Shown here piece by piece: positions 51,542-59,685 of a stretch of DNA of 64,000 nt (its first letter is position 1; every line of letters starts with the position of its first letter). Source of the stretch: Leptospira sp. B5-022 (GTDB taxonomy: Bacteria > Spirochaetota > Leptospiria > Leptospirales > Leptospiraceae); assembly GCF_000347035.1 (NCBI RefSeq), contig NZ_ANIJ01000014.1, positions 186,001 to 250,000 on the forward strand, given 5' to 3'. The notes under the pieces are model-generated. The model was given only the letters and a program-made list of their open reading frames with translations, had not been told where the DNA came from and made no database searches. The position numbers were made by a program, and so were the translations under genes.

Positions 51542-51617
51542 ACAAATATCAATCGAAAACACACCCAGAATCTATTGTTTCGCGGGAATTCTTTGGTGGA
51601 CTTTTCAGCATCGCTTC

Positions 51618-51632
51618 TGAGAATTGTTCTCA
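51618..51632. promoter_or_regulatory. Fur-like operator (7-1-7 inverted repeat)
   Basis: TGAGAATTGTTCTCA agrees with the 7-1-7 Fur consensus TGATAATNATTATCA at 11 of 14 specified positions. It is a nearly perfect inverted repeat. It ends eight bases before a TTGACA hexamer and lies 115 bp upstream of the first gene of a haem-uptake operon, which fits repression by Fur when iron is plentiful. Confidence 0.65.
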
Positions 51633-51719
51633 TTCTTGGTTGACAGATCCCGATAGGTTTTGATTTTGAGTTTTAGACTCATTTCGAAACCTAAATACAG
51701 AAAACATGACTCCTACTAA

Positions 51720-51735
51720 TGAGAATTGAGTCTCA
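51720..51735. promoter_or_regulatory. Second Fur-like inverted repeat
   Basis: TGAGAATTGAGTCTCA shares its first nine bases with the operator 102 bp upstream and has TGAGA/TCTCA arms. It lies just before the AGGAGA ribosome-binding site of the first gene. A regulator bound here would block transcription or translation start. It is a weaker match to the Fur consensus. Confidence 0.4.
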
Positions 51736-51747
51736 ACAGGAGAAACC

Positions 51748-52500
51748 ATGAAACGGAACACAACCAAGACGCTATTGACGATGATTCTAGGAATATCCTT
51801 CTTAATGAATTGCGACCAAGGTTCGAAAGAGTCGAATGCCGCTCTAGTGCTCGGGGCCATAAACAGTACCTGCGTAGACGCAGCAGTTGCAGATGATGAG
51901 ATCGCGGAAACCGCAATCACTGCAGGAATCAACACTTTCCAATTGATTTCCATTCCAACGGCAGGTGCAGCAAGACATATCAGATTAGAAGGAGCATTGA
52001 TCCAAGCCCTTAGTGGACATGGAACCATCTACCTTGCCACAGGATATACGGATGGTTTGGCAGGTACTTCTAGCACGCCTACTACAACAGCAGGCGACGG
52101 AAGACTCGTAGTGAACATTTACCAAGGTGGACCTATGGTTTACGCAGGTTATTCTGCAACCACAGCCTACGGAACGGATGATGGAACTGCGACTGCGGCA
52201 CTCGGTGGAACTGGAACTAGCCTGTTTTCCTCCTTCACGTCCACTGCAAGCGATGTTTGTTTCGATATCAGCGCGGACACTACTCCAAAGGTTACCGTTT
52301 GGGGAAGTGGATACAAAGGTGCGAACTGTAAGAAAAGATGTACTCTTACAGAGTCCAATGCGATCATCAATAAAGCGGATTGGCCAAGCGGCGCCGGGAT
52401 CGGCTCCACAGGCAGCACGAGCACATATTACAAAACCGGTAGCTCTGCTTCCGGGGTAACTGCGACTAAGGTTGTGACATACAGCACTACTGCGCTTTAA
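51748..52500 (+). CDS. Lipoprotein of unknown function, first gene of the haem operon
   Basis: A 250-residue protein with a signal peptide ending GISFLMNC (lipidated cysteine about 22). The mature part is rich in Thr, Ser, Gly and Ala, with beta-like stretches and a Cys pair near residue 192-196 (GANCKKRCTL). No domain was recognised. AGGAGA precedes the ATG. It is followed by a HmuY-like lipoprotein and a TonB-dependent receptor, so a surface-exposed role in binding haem or a haemoprotein, alongside HmuY, is a reasonable guess but is not shown. Methionine and histidine are scarce, so haem ligands are not obvious. Confidence 0.8.
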   Translation: MKRNTTKTLLTMILGISFLMNCDQGSKESNAALVLGAINSTCVDAAVADDEIAETAITAGINTFQLISIPTAGAARHIRLEGALIQALSGHGTIYLATGYTDGLAGTSSTPTTTAGDGRLVVNIYQGGPMVYAGYSATTAYGTDDGTATAALGGTGTSLFSSFTSTASDVCFDISADTTPKVTVWGSGYKGANCKKRCTLTESNAIINKADWPSGAGIGSTGSTSTYYKTGSSASGVTATKVVTYSTTAL

Positions 52501-52506
52501 GAATTT

Positions 52507-52530
52507 TAGGCGGCCGGTTTCGGCCGCCTA
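52507..52530 (+). terminator. Intercistronic hairpin in the haem operon
   Basis: TAGGCGGCC and GGCCGCCTA form a perfect nine-pair stem with the loop GGTTTC, seven bases after the first gene's stop. TTGTCATTATATTTTTT follows, so the U-tract is displaced. It may end part of the transcripts or protect the upstream message, raising the level of the first lipoprotein. Confidence 0.55.
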
Positions 52531-52568
52531 TTGTCATTATATTTTTTGAGTAACGGGGGTATTCTATA

Positions 52569-53204
52569 ATGAAAACTTTATATTCAATTTTCATTATTCT
52601 CATGGCGACTTTAACTGTTTTCTGCGGGCCTAGCACCGGAGGTGACGACGGTCTTGCGATTTTAGCCGCATTGGAAGAAGGCGGAGGATGTATCAAGGCT
52701 CCCGGCGAAACGACTACAACAGGTTCCGGGACTTTTACCACCGTAGTTAACGCAACTGCAAGCGGCTGTTGGGTATATATAAACCTAAAGGCAGGCGGAG
52801 TAGAGACTACCAAGTCCGGTAGCTGGGATATGAGATTCAAAAGGTTCGTAATGGGAACGAATAGCGGGACCAGTGGAACTGGAAACGGAGGCTCTTGTAG
52901 GGTCGGAGACGGTGATCCTGCAACCGACATCAATGACGTGACGATAGGCGGATGTACGATCGAACTCGATTCGATCCAATCTCAAACCGGTGGAGGCGGA
53001 TTCGGAACGGCAACCGAAAGCGCTAGTCCTTCTTTATGGACCTGGTACAATTATAACGGCACCACTCATGTTCTTACCCCCCATCCAATCGGATATCTGA
53101 TCCAAGGCTCGGATGGAACTAGCAACTTTGCCGTAGAGATCACCGACTATTACGACAATGCAGGCACAAGCGGATTTCCCACATTTATCTGGAAGGAACT
53201 TTGA
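52569..53204 (+). CDS. HmuY-like haem-binding lipoprotein
   Basis: A 211-residue lipoprotein (TLTVFC, cysteine about 19). The HmuY family signature is visible: SGSWDMRFKRF at about 84-93, TNSGTSGTGNGGS at about 97-109, and a C-terminal GTSNFAVEITDYYDNAG pattern followed by PTFIW. HmuY proteins are surface haemophores that pass haem to a TonB-dependent receptor, which is the next gene here (TGATG overlap). The two-histidine or methionine ligands of known HmuY proteins cannot be placed with confidence by eye. Cytochrome-like CxxCH motifs are absent. Confidence 0.85.
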   Translation: MKTLYSIFIILMATLTVFCGPSTGGDDGLAILAALEEGGGCIKAPGETTTTGSGTFTTVVNATASGCWVYINLKAGGVETTKSGSWDMRFKRFVMGTNSGTSGTGNGGSCRVGDGDPATDINDVTIGGCTIELDSIQSQTGGGGFGTATESASPSLWTWYNYNGTTHVLTPHPIGYLIQGSDGTSNFAVEITDYYDNAGTSGFPTFIWKEL

Positions 53205-55696
53205 TGGGGAAGAGCAAACCTTCTTCCTTTCCTAAAATTCTTTGCCTGATCTTATTTTCAGGTTTATGTTTTTTAGGAGTTCCTATCTTCTCCCAAGGAG
53301 AAGTTCTTCCCGAAAAAAAGACGGAGGAGAAAAAAGAAGATCCTAATAAATCCAAAGTAAATCAGGAAGCCGGAAAGGAAATTAGTAATGGGAATAACGA
53401 TAGAGGGTCTATCATCACCGTTACCGGTACTCGTAGAAAGGGTTTTTTAAAAGATTCCACCATCACTACGGAAGTGATCACCAGAAAAGATATAGATGCC
53501 ATGGGTGCGAGAGACATCTCCCAAACTCTGGGTAACGTTCCCGGGATAGAAGTTCGTCCCGCTCAAGCAGGAGAAAGAGGGTCCACAGTTCGTTTGCAAG
53601 GTCTTGCAGGCCAAAACGTTCTGATCCTAGTAGACGGACAGAGGACCACTGGACGGTTCAGCGGCTCCATAGACTTAACCAGATTTAAAGCGGAAGATAT
53701 AGAAAGGATAGAGATCGTAAAAGGTGCGTCATCCGCACTTTACGGTTCGGATGCGATCGCGGGTGTGATCAATATCATCACTAAGGAGCAAAAAGATCCG
53801 TACTCTGCGAATTTTAGGACATTTATGGGAGGAGGAAATCCTCTTTATTACGGTACCGGAACGGAATTCCGTAACTATGCATCTGTGGGAGTCCGTAAAG
53901 GAATCGTTTCCACTAATTTTACCGCAGGTTGGCATAGAGGAGACGGTTACGATCTAACTCCGGATGCCACCTTAGGTCCTAAAAACGGAAGGATAGAAAG
54001 CCTTTCGCCTAGTTATTCCCCCTTCCCCACCGACACCCCTCTTTGGACCAAACTTTATATTTTTCGCAGAAGACTACCTTATGAAGGCCCTCTAGAATCC
54101 ACTTCAGGGAGTGCATTCGAAGATATAAACGTTTCCAATAAGACAACTTTCGAGGTCTCCGAAACATTTAAGATAGGTTTCCAATTCTATTATAGATATC
54201 TGAACCAAAATGCGGTAGATGCTGTTCCTCCAAGAGGAGTATACGATAGAAGCAATAAAACTCACGACTTCATGGGTGCCGTTAACGCGGATTGGGAAAT
54301 AACAAAAACTTTAAACTTAAACGTAAACACAAACTACGCCAGATTTTTCGATACCTACACATACGACCAAAGAAAGTCGGACGCCCAAGATAGAAGAGAG
54401 AAGTTAGACAACGCGGTCACGGAAGTCAGAACCCGTTTAGATCATAAAATCTCCGACGGACATGTGATCTCTTACGGAGCGGAAACTTTGATAGACCAAT
54501 TCTCTTCCGCCAGGATCGCCCCGGATTGTAAGAGAAATTTTCCGTATATCTGCGCGAGTGATCTTCTCGGGGGAACGGATCCATACCAAACCCAAAACGG
54601 ATACGCCCAAAGACAAAGAAATGCATTTTATGTGCAAGACGAATGGAGAGTATCCAGCGCACCTAGGATCCAAATTGTACCAGGGATCCGTTCCGACCAC
54701 GACTCCATTTACGGTGGACAGATCCTCCCTAAATTAGCGGTTCGTTATGATGTGACCGATAAATTCCGTATTAGGGCAGCCAACGGTTTAGGGTATAGGG
54801 CTCCCAGCTTCCAGGATCTATATTATAATTTCATAAACCCAGGCGTGGGTTATAGAGTCGCGGGAAATCCGGACCTTAAACCCGAACTTTCTCGCAGTTA
54901 TAACTTAGGGGGAGAATGGGAACCGAATAAGTTATTCTGGTTCAGCTTTAACTTCTTCTATAATAATATCGATAATTTGATCGGATTTAGGACAAACCCG
55001 ACCAGGGATGCGTCCGGATTACAGATCTTTAATACATCCAATTACCAAAAGGCGCTTACAAAAGGATTCGAATCTTCCGTCACTCTTAGAGTCCATCAGA
55101 ATGTTTCACTGGGCGGCGGTTATACATATACCGATACTAGGGACGAATTGACCAATCTCCCCCTTGAAGGAAGAGGTTATCATAGATGGAATGCGAATAT
55201 ACGTATAGATCACCAACCTAGCGGATTCAGCTTTTCCTTATTCGCGGTGATATTCGGAAAACAACCTTATTACTGTCAAAAAAATCCTCTTTGGTGTGAT
55301 CCTCAATTGCCTACGGAGTTTTCCGCTCTTAGCGCTCAGCTTACTACACAAGCAACGAATACGATCAACGCGTTATTCGGAAGTATTCCGGGCGGGGTCC
55401 AAGAATATTGTACGGAAAGAAACATATCCTATTGTACAACTGGACCTACTTACGGAGTGAGAATGGTAAACCCTCATACGAATTTGAATATCAGAGTTTC
55501 CCAAAAAATATTAGGGACTTTTGAATTATTCGCAGGTGTGGACAACCTTCTAGACACATTCGACCTTACTTATAATCCGCAAAGACCTAGATTCTATTAT
55601 GTGGGGATAGATGGACGGTTCAGTGCGGGTGCGGCTCCTGCGGATTATTCTGCGGCGCCGATCCCTTCTTCTTCGCCTATACCGGGGGTCCGGTAA
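53204..55696 (+). CDS. TonB-dependent outer-membrane receptor, probable haem receptor
   Basis: An 830-residue protein. The start is the ATG at 53204, overlapping the previous stop (TGATG), with AAGGA upstream. A signal peptide (about 1-31) is followed by a low-complexity Lys/Glu linker. The plug domain (about 65-190) contains VTGTRRKGFLKDS, ISQTLGNVPGIEVRP, NVLILVDGQRTTG and ALYGSDAIAGVINIIT. A long beta-barrel follows. GYRAPSFQDLY (about 530) and GNPDLKPELS (about 554) match the YRAP and NPDL landmarks of haem receptors. The histidine usually found between them is not present. The context (HmuY-like, HmuTUV, HmuS) indicates haem. Confidence 0.92.
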   Translation: MGKSKPSSFPKILCLILFSGLCFLGVPIFSQGEVLPEKKTEEKKEDPNKSKVNQEAGKEISNGNNDRGSIITVTGTRRKGFLKDSTITTEVITRKDIDAMGARDISQTLGNVPGIEVRPAQAGERGSTVRLQGLAGQNVLILVDGQRTTGRFSGSIDLTRFKAEDIERIEIVKGASSALYGSDAIAGVINIITKEQKDPYSANFRTFMGGGNPLYYGTGTEFRNYASVGVRKGIVSTNFTAGWHRGDGYDLTPDATLGPKNGRIESLSPSYSPFPTDTPLWTKLYIFRRRLPYEGPLESTSGSAFEDINVSNKTTFEVSETFKIGFQFYYRYLNQNAVDAVPPRGVYDRSNKTHDFMGAVNADWEITKTLNLNVNTNYARFFDTYTYDQRKSDAQDRREKLDNAVTEVRTRLDHKISDGHVISYGAETLIDQFSSARIAPDCKRNFPYICASDLLGGTDPYQTQNGYAQRQRNAFYVQDEWRVSSAPRIQIVPGIRSDHDSIYGGQILPKLAVRYDVTDKFRIRAANGLGYRAPSFQDLYYNFINPGVGYRVAGNPDLKPELSRSYNLGGEWEPNKLFWFSFNFFYNNIDNLIGFRTNPTRDASGLQIFNTSNYQKALTKGFESSVTLRVHQNVSLGGGYTYTDTRDELTNLPLEGRGYHRWNANIRIDHQPSGFSFSLFAVIFGKQPYYCQKNPLWCDPQLPTEFSALSAQLTTQATNTINALFGSIPGGVQEYCTERNISYCTTGPTYGVRMVNPHTNLNIRVSQKILGTFELFAGVDNLLDTFDLTYNPQRPRFYYVGIDGRFSAGAAPADYSAAPIPSSSPIPGVR

Positions 55697-55721
55697 AAAC
55701 ATTTTAAGTGAGAGAACCGAT

Positions 55722-56576
55722 ATGAAAAAACTCATAACCTTGGCTTTGTTCCTCTGTTTACCTGCATCTATTTTCGCAGAGGCAAAGGATCTTAGGATCG
55801 TAACATTAAACGGAACAGTTTCCGAAATCGTTTTTGCATTAGGAAAAGGTAAATTAGTAGTGGGTAATGACACTTCTTCCCTTTATCCTCCGGAAGCTTT
55901 AGCGCTTCCTAAAGTAGGTTATCAAAGAGCTCTTTCAGCGGAAGGTATTCTTTCCTTAAAACCGAATCTGATCCTTGGACTAGAATACGCAGGTCCCCCT
56001 GAAGTGATCGAACAACTCAAATCAGCCGGCATAAAAGTGATCATTTATCCCGGATCACCCGGAGTGGAACCTGCATTGAATAATATTCTTGCGATCGGAA
56101 AAGACATCGGAGCGGAAAAAGAAGCTCAAAAGATCGTGCAAGATATCCGCAAAAAACATTCCAAAATTGCGGAGAAGGTTTCCAAATTAAAATCCAAACC
56201 GAAAGTACTATTCGTATATCATAGAGGAACTAGCCTCGCGCAAGTGTCCGGTACGGAAACACCCGCGGATGAAATGATCCGGCTCGGAGGAGGGATCAAT
56301 GCGGTGAACGGGTTCAAAGGTTTTAAACCGATCACGCCGGAAGCCGTAATCGCGGCACAACCTGATATCATCCTAATTCCAAGCAGAGGTTTAGAAAGTC
56401 TTGGCGGGAAAGACGGAGTATTCTCCCTTCCCGGTGTGAAAGATACCCCTGCCGGAAAAAAAGCGAGAGTGGTTTCGATAGACGATCTAGTTCTTTTAGG
56501 TTTCGGACCTAGACTTGGTCAGGGTATCGAGGAATTATTCGAATCATTCCATTCTAAAACTTCTGAGAAAAAATGA
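55722..56576 (+). CDS. hmuT: Haem ABC transporter substrate-binding protein
   Basis: The start is at 55722, where a signal peptide begins (MKKLITLALFLCLPASIFA). Earlier in-frame codons lie in the receptor gene. The 284-residue protein has the HmuT pattern LNGTVSEIVFALGKG, LYPPEALALPKVGYQRALS and EGILSLKPNLILG, with the tyrosine of VGYQR in the position of the haem ligand. QVSGTETPADEMIRLGGG also fits. It is periplasmic (no lipobox) and delivers haem to HmuUV. It overlaps the next gene by 4 bp. Confidence 0.92.
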   Translation: MKKLITLALFLCLPASIFAEAKDLRIVTLNGTVSEIVFALGKGKLVVGNDTSSLYPPEALALPKVGYQRALSAEGILSLKPNLILGLEYAGPPEVIEQLKSAGIKVIIYPGSPGVEPALNNILAIGKDIGAEKEAQKIVQDIRKKHSKIAEKVSKLKSKPKVLFVYHRGTSLAQVSGTETPADEMIRLGGGINAVNGFKGFKPITPEAVIAAQPDIILIPSRGLESLGGKDGVFSLPGVKDTPAGKKARVVSIDDLVLLGFGPRLGQGIEELFESFHSKTSEKK

Positions 56577-57703
56577 TCGTACCCTCTCCGGAAACATCCT
56601 CTCCTATAATAAAAAATTCAGGGGAAGAAAAGAAGAAAAAAAAAGGACGTAAGGTCCCGCCGATCCTCGTATTTATAACGTTAGCTGTCGGACTTTTCGG
56701 GATAGGAATACTTTCCCTTAAATTCGGATCGATACAACTTTCTATGGGAGAGATCCTGAAAGTATTGCTTCTAGGACAAGACTCCTTATCCGAATTGGAG
56801 GTCCCGCATTCCGTTCTCGTTTGGAATTTGAGAATGCCTAGGCTCTTATTATCTATGATAGTCGGAGCCTGCCTTGCTTCCGCTGGAGTTTGTATTCAAG
56901 GACTATTTCGAAATCCGTTAGTCGAACCGGGATTTATTGGAGTGAGCCCCGGAGCGGCATTAGCGGCTTCCACTTGGATCGTTTTTTCCGAAAAGATACT
57001 CACTTTTTTCCCCCCTGAATTAAAAGGAAAAGAAAGTTACCTTTTACAGTTGTTCGCCTTTTGCGGAGCGCTTGCCGTTTCTTTCTTCTTACATTTGGTC
57101 TCCAAAAGAGAAGGAGGCGGGTTCTCCTTAGTTTTAGTTTTGGCAGGGATCGCGGTGAATGCGACGGTTGTTTCCCTTTTAGGATTTTTATCCTATCTCG
57201 CAGACGACACACAACTTAGGAACCTTACTTTCTGGAGTTTGGGAAGTATGGCAGTCGCAAGTTGGCATAAAATTTATCTGTTAGGTTTTGTACTTCTCAT
57301 CGTAACGTTTTTCTTTCCGGTACTCGCCAGAGGTTTGGACGCTTTGGCCTTAGGAGAAGCGGAAGCTTTTCACACGGGTTTTAAGGTAAGAAGGATCCGA
57401 AATCTTACCATCGTTCTCGCAAGTCTATTAGTCGGCGTAAGTATTTCGATCTGTGGAAATATCGCGTTCGTAGGTTTGATTGTTCCGCATATTTTAAGAA
57501 CGGTTTTAGGACCGGGCCATAAAACGTTACTCCCTGCTTCATTATTCGGAGGAGCATTGCTGATGGCGATAGCGGACCTAGCGGCACGAACTGTTGCCTT
57601 TCCTTCCGAACTTCCGATCGGAATCATCGCAGCCGGTATAGGTGGTCCATTCTTCCTATTCTTAATCCTGCAAGCAAAACGTAGAGAAGGAGAATTCAGA
57701 TGA
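56573..57703 (+). CDS. hmuU: Haem ABC transporter permease (FecCD/BtuC family)
   Basis: A 376-residue inner-membrane permease with about ten hydrophobic segments. Family motifs are WNLRMPRLLLSMIVGACLASAG, GLFRNPLVEPGFIGVSPGAAL, SLGSMAVASWH, and FVGLIVPHILRTVLGPGH with the EAA-type coupling loop. An unusual Lys-rich N-terminal extension (EEKKKKKGRK, about 18-27) precedes the first segment. It overlaps hmuT and hmuV by 4 bp each, so the importer subunits are translationally coupled. Confidence 0.93.
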   Translation: MIVPSPETSSPIIKNSGEEKKKKKGRKVPPILVFITLAVGLFGIGILSLKFGSIQLSMGEILKVLLLGQDSLSELEVPHSVLVWNLRMPRLLLSMIVGACLASAGVCIQGLFRNPLVEPGFIGVSPGAALAASTWIVFSEKILTFFPPELKGKESYLLQLFAFCGALAVSFFLHLVSKREGGGFSLVLVLAGIAVNATVVSLLGFLSYLADDTQLRNLTFWSLGSMAVASWHKIYLLGFVLLIVTFFFPVLARGLDALALGEAEAFHTGFKVRRIRNLTIVLASLLVGVSISICGNIAFVGLIVPHILRTVLGPGHKTLLPASLFGGALLMAIADLAARTVAFPSELPIGIIAAGIGGPFFLFLILQAKRREGEFR

Positions 57704-58557
57704 GTCTCGTATTGTCGGACGTTTCCTTATCCAGAGGCGGAAGGTTCCTATTATCGGGGATTAACTTAAGTTTGTATCCGGGTGAACTTTTAATCGTGCT
57801 CGGTCCGAACGGGGCCGGAAAATCCACCTTATTAAAATTATTTTCCGGAGAAATATCGCCGGACAAAGGATTGGTGCTATTGGATGGGATCCCTTTGTCC
57901 GAGTACGATTCCGAAGACCTAGCGCTCCGCAGAAGTGTTCTTTCCCAAGAATCCGAGATCCAATTTCCGTTTATCGCGGATGAGATCGTTCGTATGGGAA
58001 GGTCCTGCTCCAAATTAAGAGTTCCTAAACCGTTAGAAGATCGGATCACTGAAGATGCTTTTCATGCGGTTCACCTTGGAGATAGAGAAAGATTCCAAAC
58101 CTATAATAAACTTTCGGGCGGCGAAAAACAAAGGACCCAGATGGCCAGGGTCCTAGTCCAAGACAAGGAACCTACCCAAAGAGAAAGTTATGTTCTTTTG
58201 GACGAGCCGGGGGCATCTTTAGATCCGAACAGAATCCATTCTTTATTAGAAAAAGCGAAACAACTCAGTAAAGAAGGAAGAGGAGTACTCTGCATACTTC
58301 ATGACCTGAACCTAGCTTTGAGATATGCGGATCGGATCGCAGTATTAAAAGAAGGTAAAATACTGGAGGACGGAGTTCCGGAGAATATACTGGACGAAAA
58401 ATTTGTCTTAGAACATTTCCGCTTGCGAACTAAAAAGATACCTTTCCCGGAAGGAGGGCATTATCTCATACCCCTCGGTCCCGCAGAAACACACGCTACA
58501 AACAACCTGCCCTATTCAATAGATGCTAAAGGAGTAAAAGAAAATGTCCATCGCTGA
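57700..58557 (+). CDS. hmuV: Haem ABC transporter ATP-binding protein
   Basis: A 285-residue ATPase. The Walker A loop GPNGAGKST lies at 35-43, the signature LSGGEKQR near 138, the Walker B YVLLDEPGASLDP near 164-176, and the H-loop histidine in CILHDLNLA. These are all intact. It powers HmuU for haem import across the inner membrane. It has a short C-terminal tail that overlaps the start of hmuS by 14 bp. Confidence 0.95.
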   Translation: MSLVLSDVSLSRGGRFLLSGINLSLYPGELLIVLGPNGAGKSTLLKLFSGEISPDKGLVLLDGIPLSEYDSEDLALRRSVLSQESEIQFPFIADEIVRMGRSCSKLRVPKPLEDRITEDAFHAVHLGDRERFQTYNKLSGGEKQRTQMARVLVQDKEPTQRESYVLLDEPGASLDPNRIHSLLEKAKQLSKEGRGVLCILHDLNLALRYADRIAVLKEGKILEDGVPENILDEKFVLEHFRLRTKKIPFPEGGHYLIPLGPAETHATNNLPYSIDAKGVKENVHR

Positions 58558-59629
58558 ATCGTTAGAAATCGAGAATATCATCAAAGATTGGAAACAGATC
58601 AAAGAAACACAACCTCGTCTTAGAATGAGAGAGATCGCTTCCCAACTCAAAACTTCGGAAGGCGGATTATTGGCCGCCTCCGAGATCTCCAAAGCGGAAG
58701 GATTTCCTCAAGTTACTTCCCTACAAACCAATTGGGGAGAATTATTCGCCAGATTCGGAGAATTGGGGCACGTAATGGTCCTGACTCGTAATGAGGCTTG
58801 TGTACATGAAAGAAAAGGAATATTCGAAAAAGTGAGTTCCGGTCCGGGACATATCTTAGTCGTTGGTCCGGATATCGACCTCAGGCTTTTTCCCGGGATT
58901 TGGAAATTCGGATTTTCCGTGGAAGAACCTAAACAAGATTCGGTTCAAAGATCCTTTCAGTTCTTCAACGAGAAGGGAGAAGCGATGTTCAAACTTTTCC
59001 TTACGGACAAATCGAACGTATCCGCTTGGGAAAAACTAAGATCGGAATTCCAAAACGGATCTCCCGACTTCTCCTCTTTATTCTCCTCAGAAACTAAAAT
59101 TGAAACTTCCATTCTAGAGAACAAAGAACTTAAGGAAGAAACCAAAACCGAATTCCTGAACGATTGGGGAAAATTAGAAGATACCCATGAATTTTTCTCT
59201 CTATTAAAAAAACATGGTATTTCCAGGATCCAATCTATGGAAATTGCGAATGGTAAATTCACTAAACCCGTAGAGACAAAGGCCGTGTTACGAATGTTGG
59301 AAATGGCATCCTTGGACAGGACACCGATCATGGTTTTTGTAGGAAACCCCGGTTCCATCCAGATCCATACGGGAGAAGTCACAAATATTAAGGTTTTAGA
59401 ATCTTGGTGGAATGTTCTGGATCCTGAATTCAACTTACATTTAAGATCCGATCTGATCTCTAAAGTGTATATAGTGGATAAACCTTCCAAAGACGGCGTA
59501 ATCCATTCCATGGAAGTATACGACGCAAACGGTGAACTAATCGTTCAGTTTTTCGGGAAAAGGAAACCGGGACAACCGGAAAGAACGGACTGGGTCGGCC
59601 TATTAGACAAGGTGTCTGTACCCGCTTAA
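58544..59629 (+). CDS. hmuS: HmuS/HemS-family haem-handling protein
   Basis: A 361-residue cytoplasmic protein of the duplicated HemS fold. LRMREIASQLKTSEGGLLA, LGHVMVLTRNEACVHERKG, and IMVFVGNPGSIQIHTGEV followed by a WWNVLDPEFNLHLR stretch match the family closely. EVYDANGELIVQFFGKRKPG near the end also fits. Members bind imported haem and store, pass or degrade it. It is the last gene of the operon and overlaps hmuV. No haem oxygenase is adjacent, so this protein may be the route of haem use here. Confidence 0.94.
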   Translation: MSIAESLEIENIIKDWKQIKETQPRLRMREIASQLKTSEGGLLAASEISKAEGFPQVTSLQTNWGELFARFGELGHVMVLTRNEACVHERKGIFEKVSSGPGHILVVGPDIDLRLFPGIWKFGFSVEEPKQDSVQRSFQFFNEKGEAMFKLFLTDKSNVSAWEKLRSEFQNGSPDFSSLFSSETKIETSILENKELKEETKTEFLNDWGKLEDTHEFFSLLKKHGISRIQSMEIANGKFTKPVETKAVLRMLEMASLDRTPIMVFVGNPGSIQIHTGEVTNIKVLESWWNVLDPEFNLHLRSDLISKVYIVDKPSKDGVIHSMEVYDANGELIVQFFGKRKPGQPERTDWVGLLDKVSVPA

Positions 59630-59639
59630 AAAGCAGGAC

Positions 59640-59675
59640 CGTTAGCTCTTTTGGAATACGTCCAAAGAGCTAACG
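59640..59675. terminator. Terminator hairpin ending the haem operon
   Basis: CGTTAGCTCTTTTGGA and TCCAAAGAGCTAACG form a long, almost perfect stem with a five-base loop, ten bp past the hmuS stop and just before the convergent DoxX-like gene end. It can form on either strand. There is no long U-tract, so efficiency is uncertain. Confidence 0.6.
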
Positions 59676-59685
59676 AAATTCTCCC

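Larger units (their letters stand above)
51257..51747. other. Intergenic region upstream of the haem-uptake operon
   Basis: This 491-bp region contains no protein gene longer than about 15 codons that looks real. It holds two Fur-like inverted repeats, a TTGACA hexamer at 51640-51645 without a convincing -10 partner, and an intrinsic terminator on the minus strand with no gene before it. All of these are listed separately. Confidence 0.75.

Noticed and set aside
51630..52028. Minus-strand gene opposite the first haem lipoprotein that could explain the orphan terminator
   Set aside because: The frame is antisense to a clear lipoprotein with a signal peptide and has the composition of a shadow frame; its stop also lies about 90 bp before the terminator.
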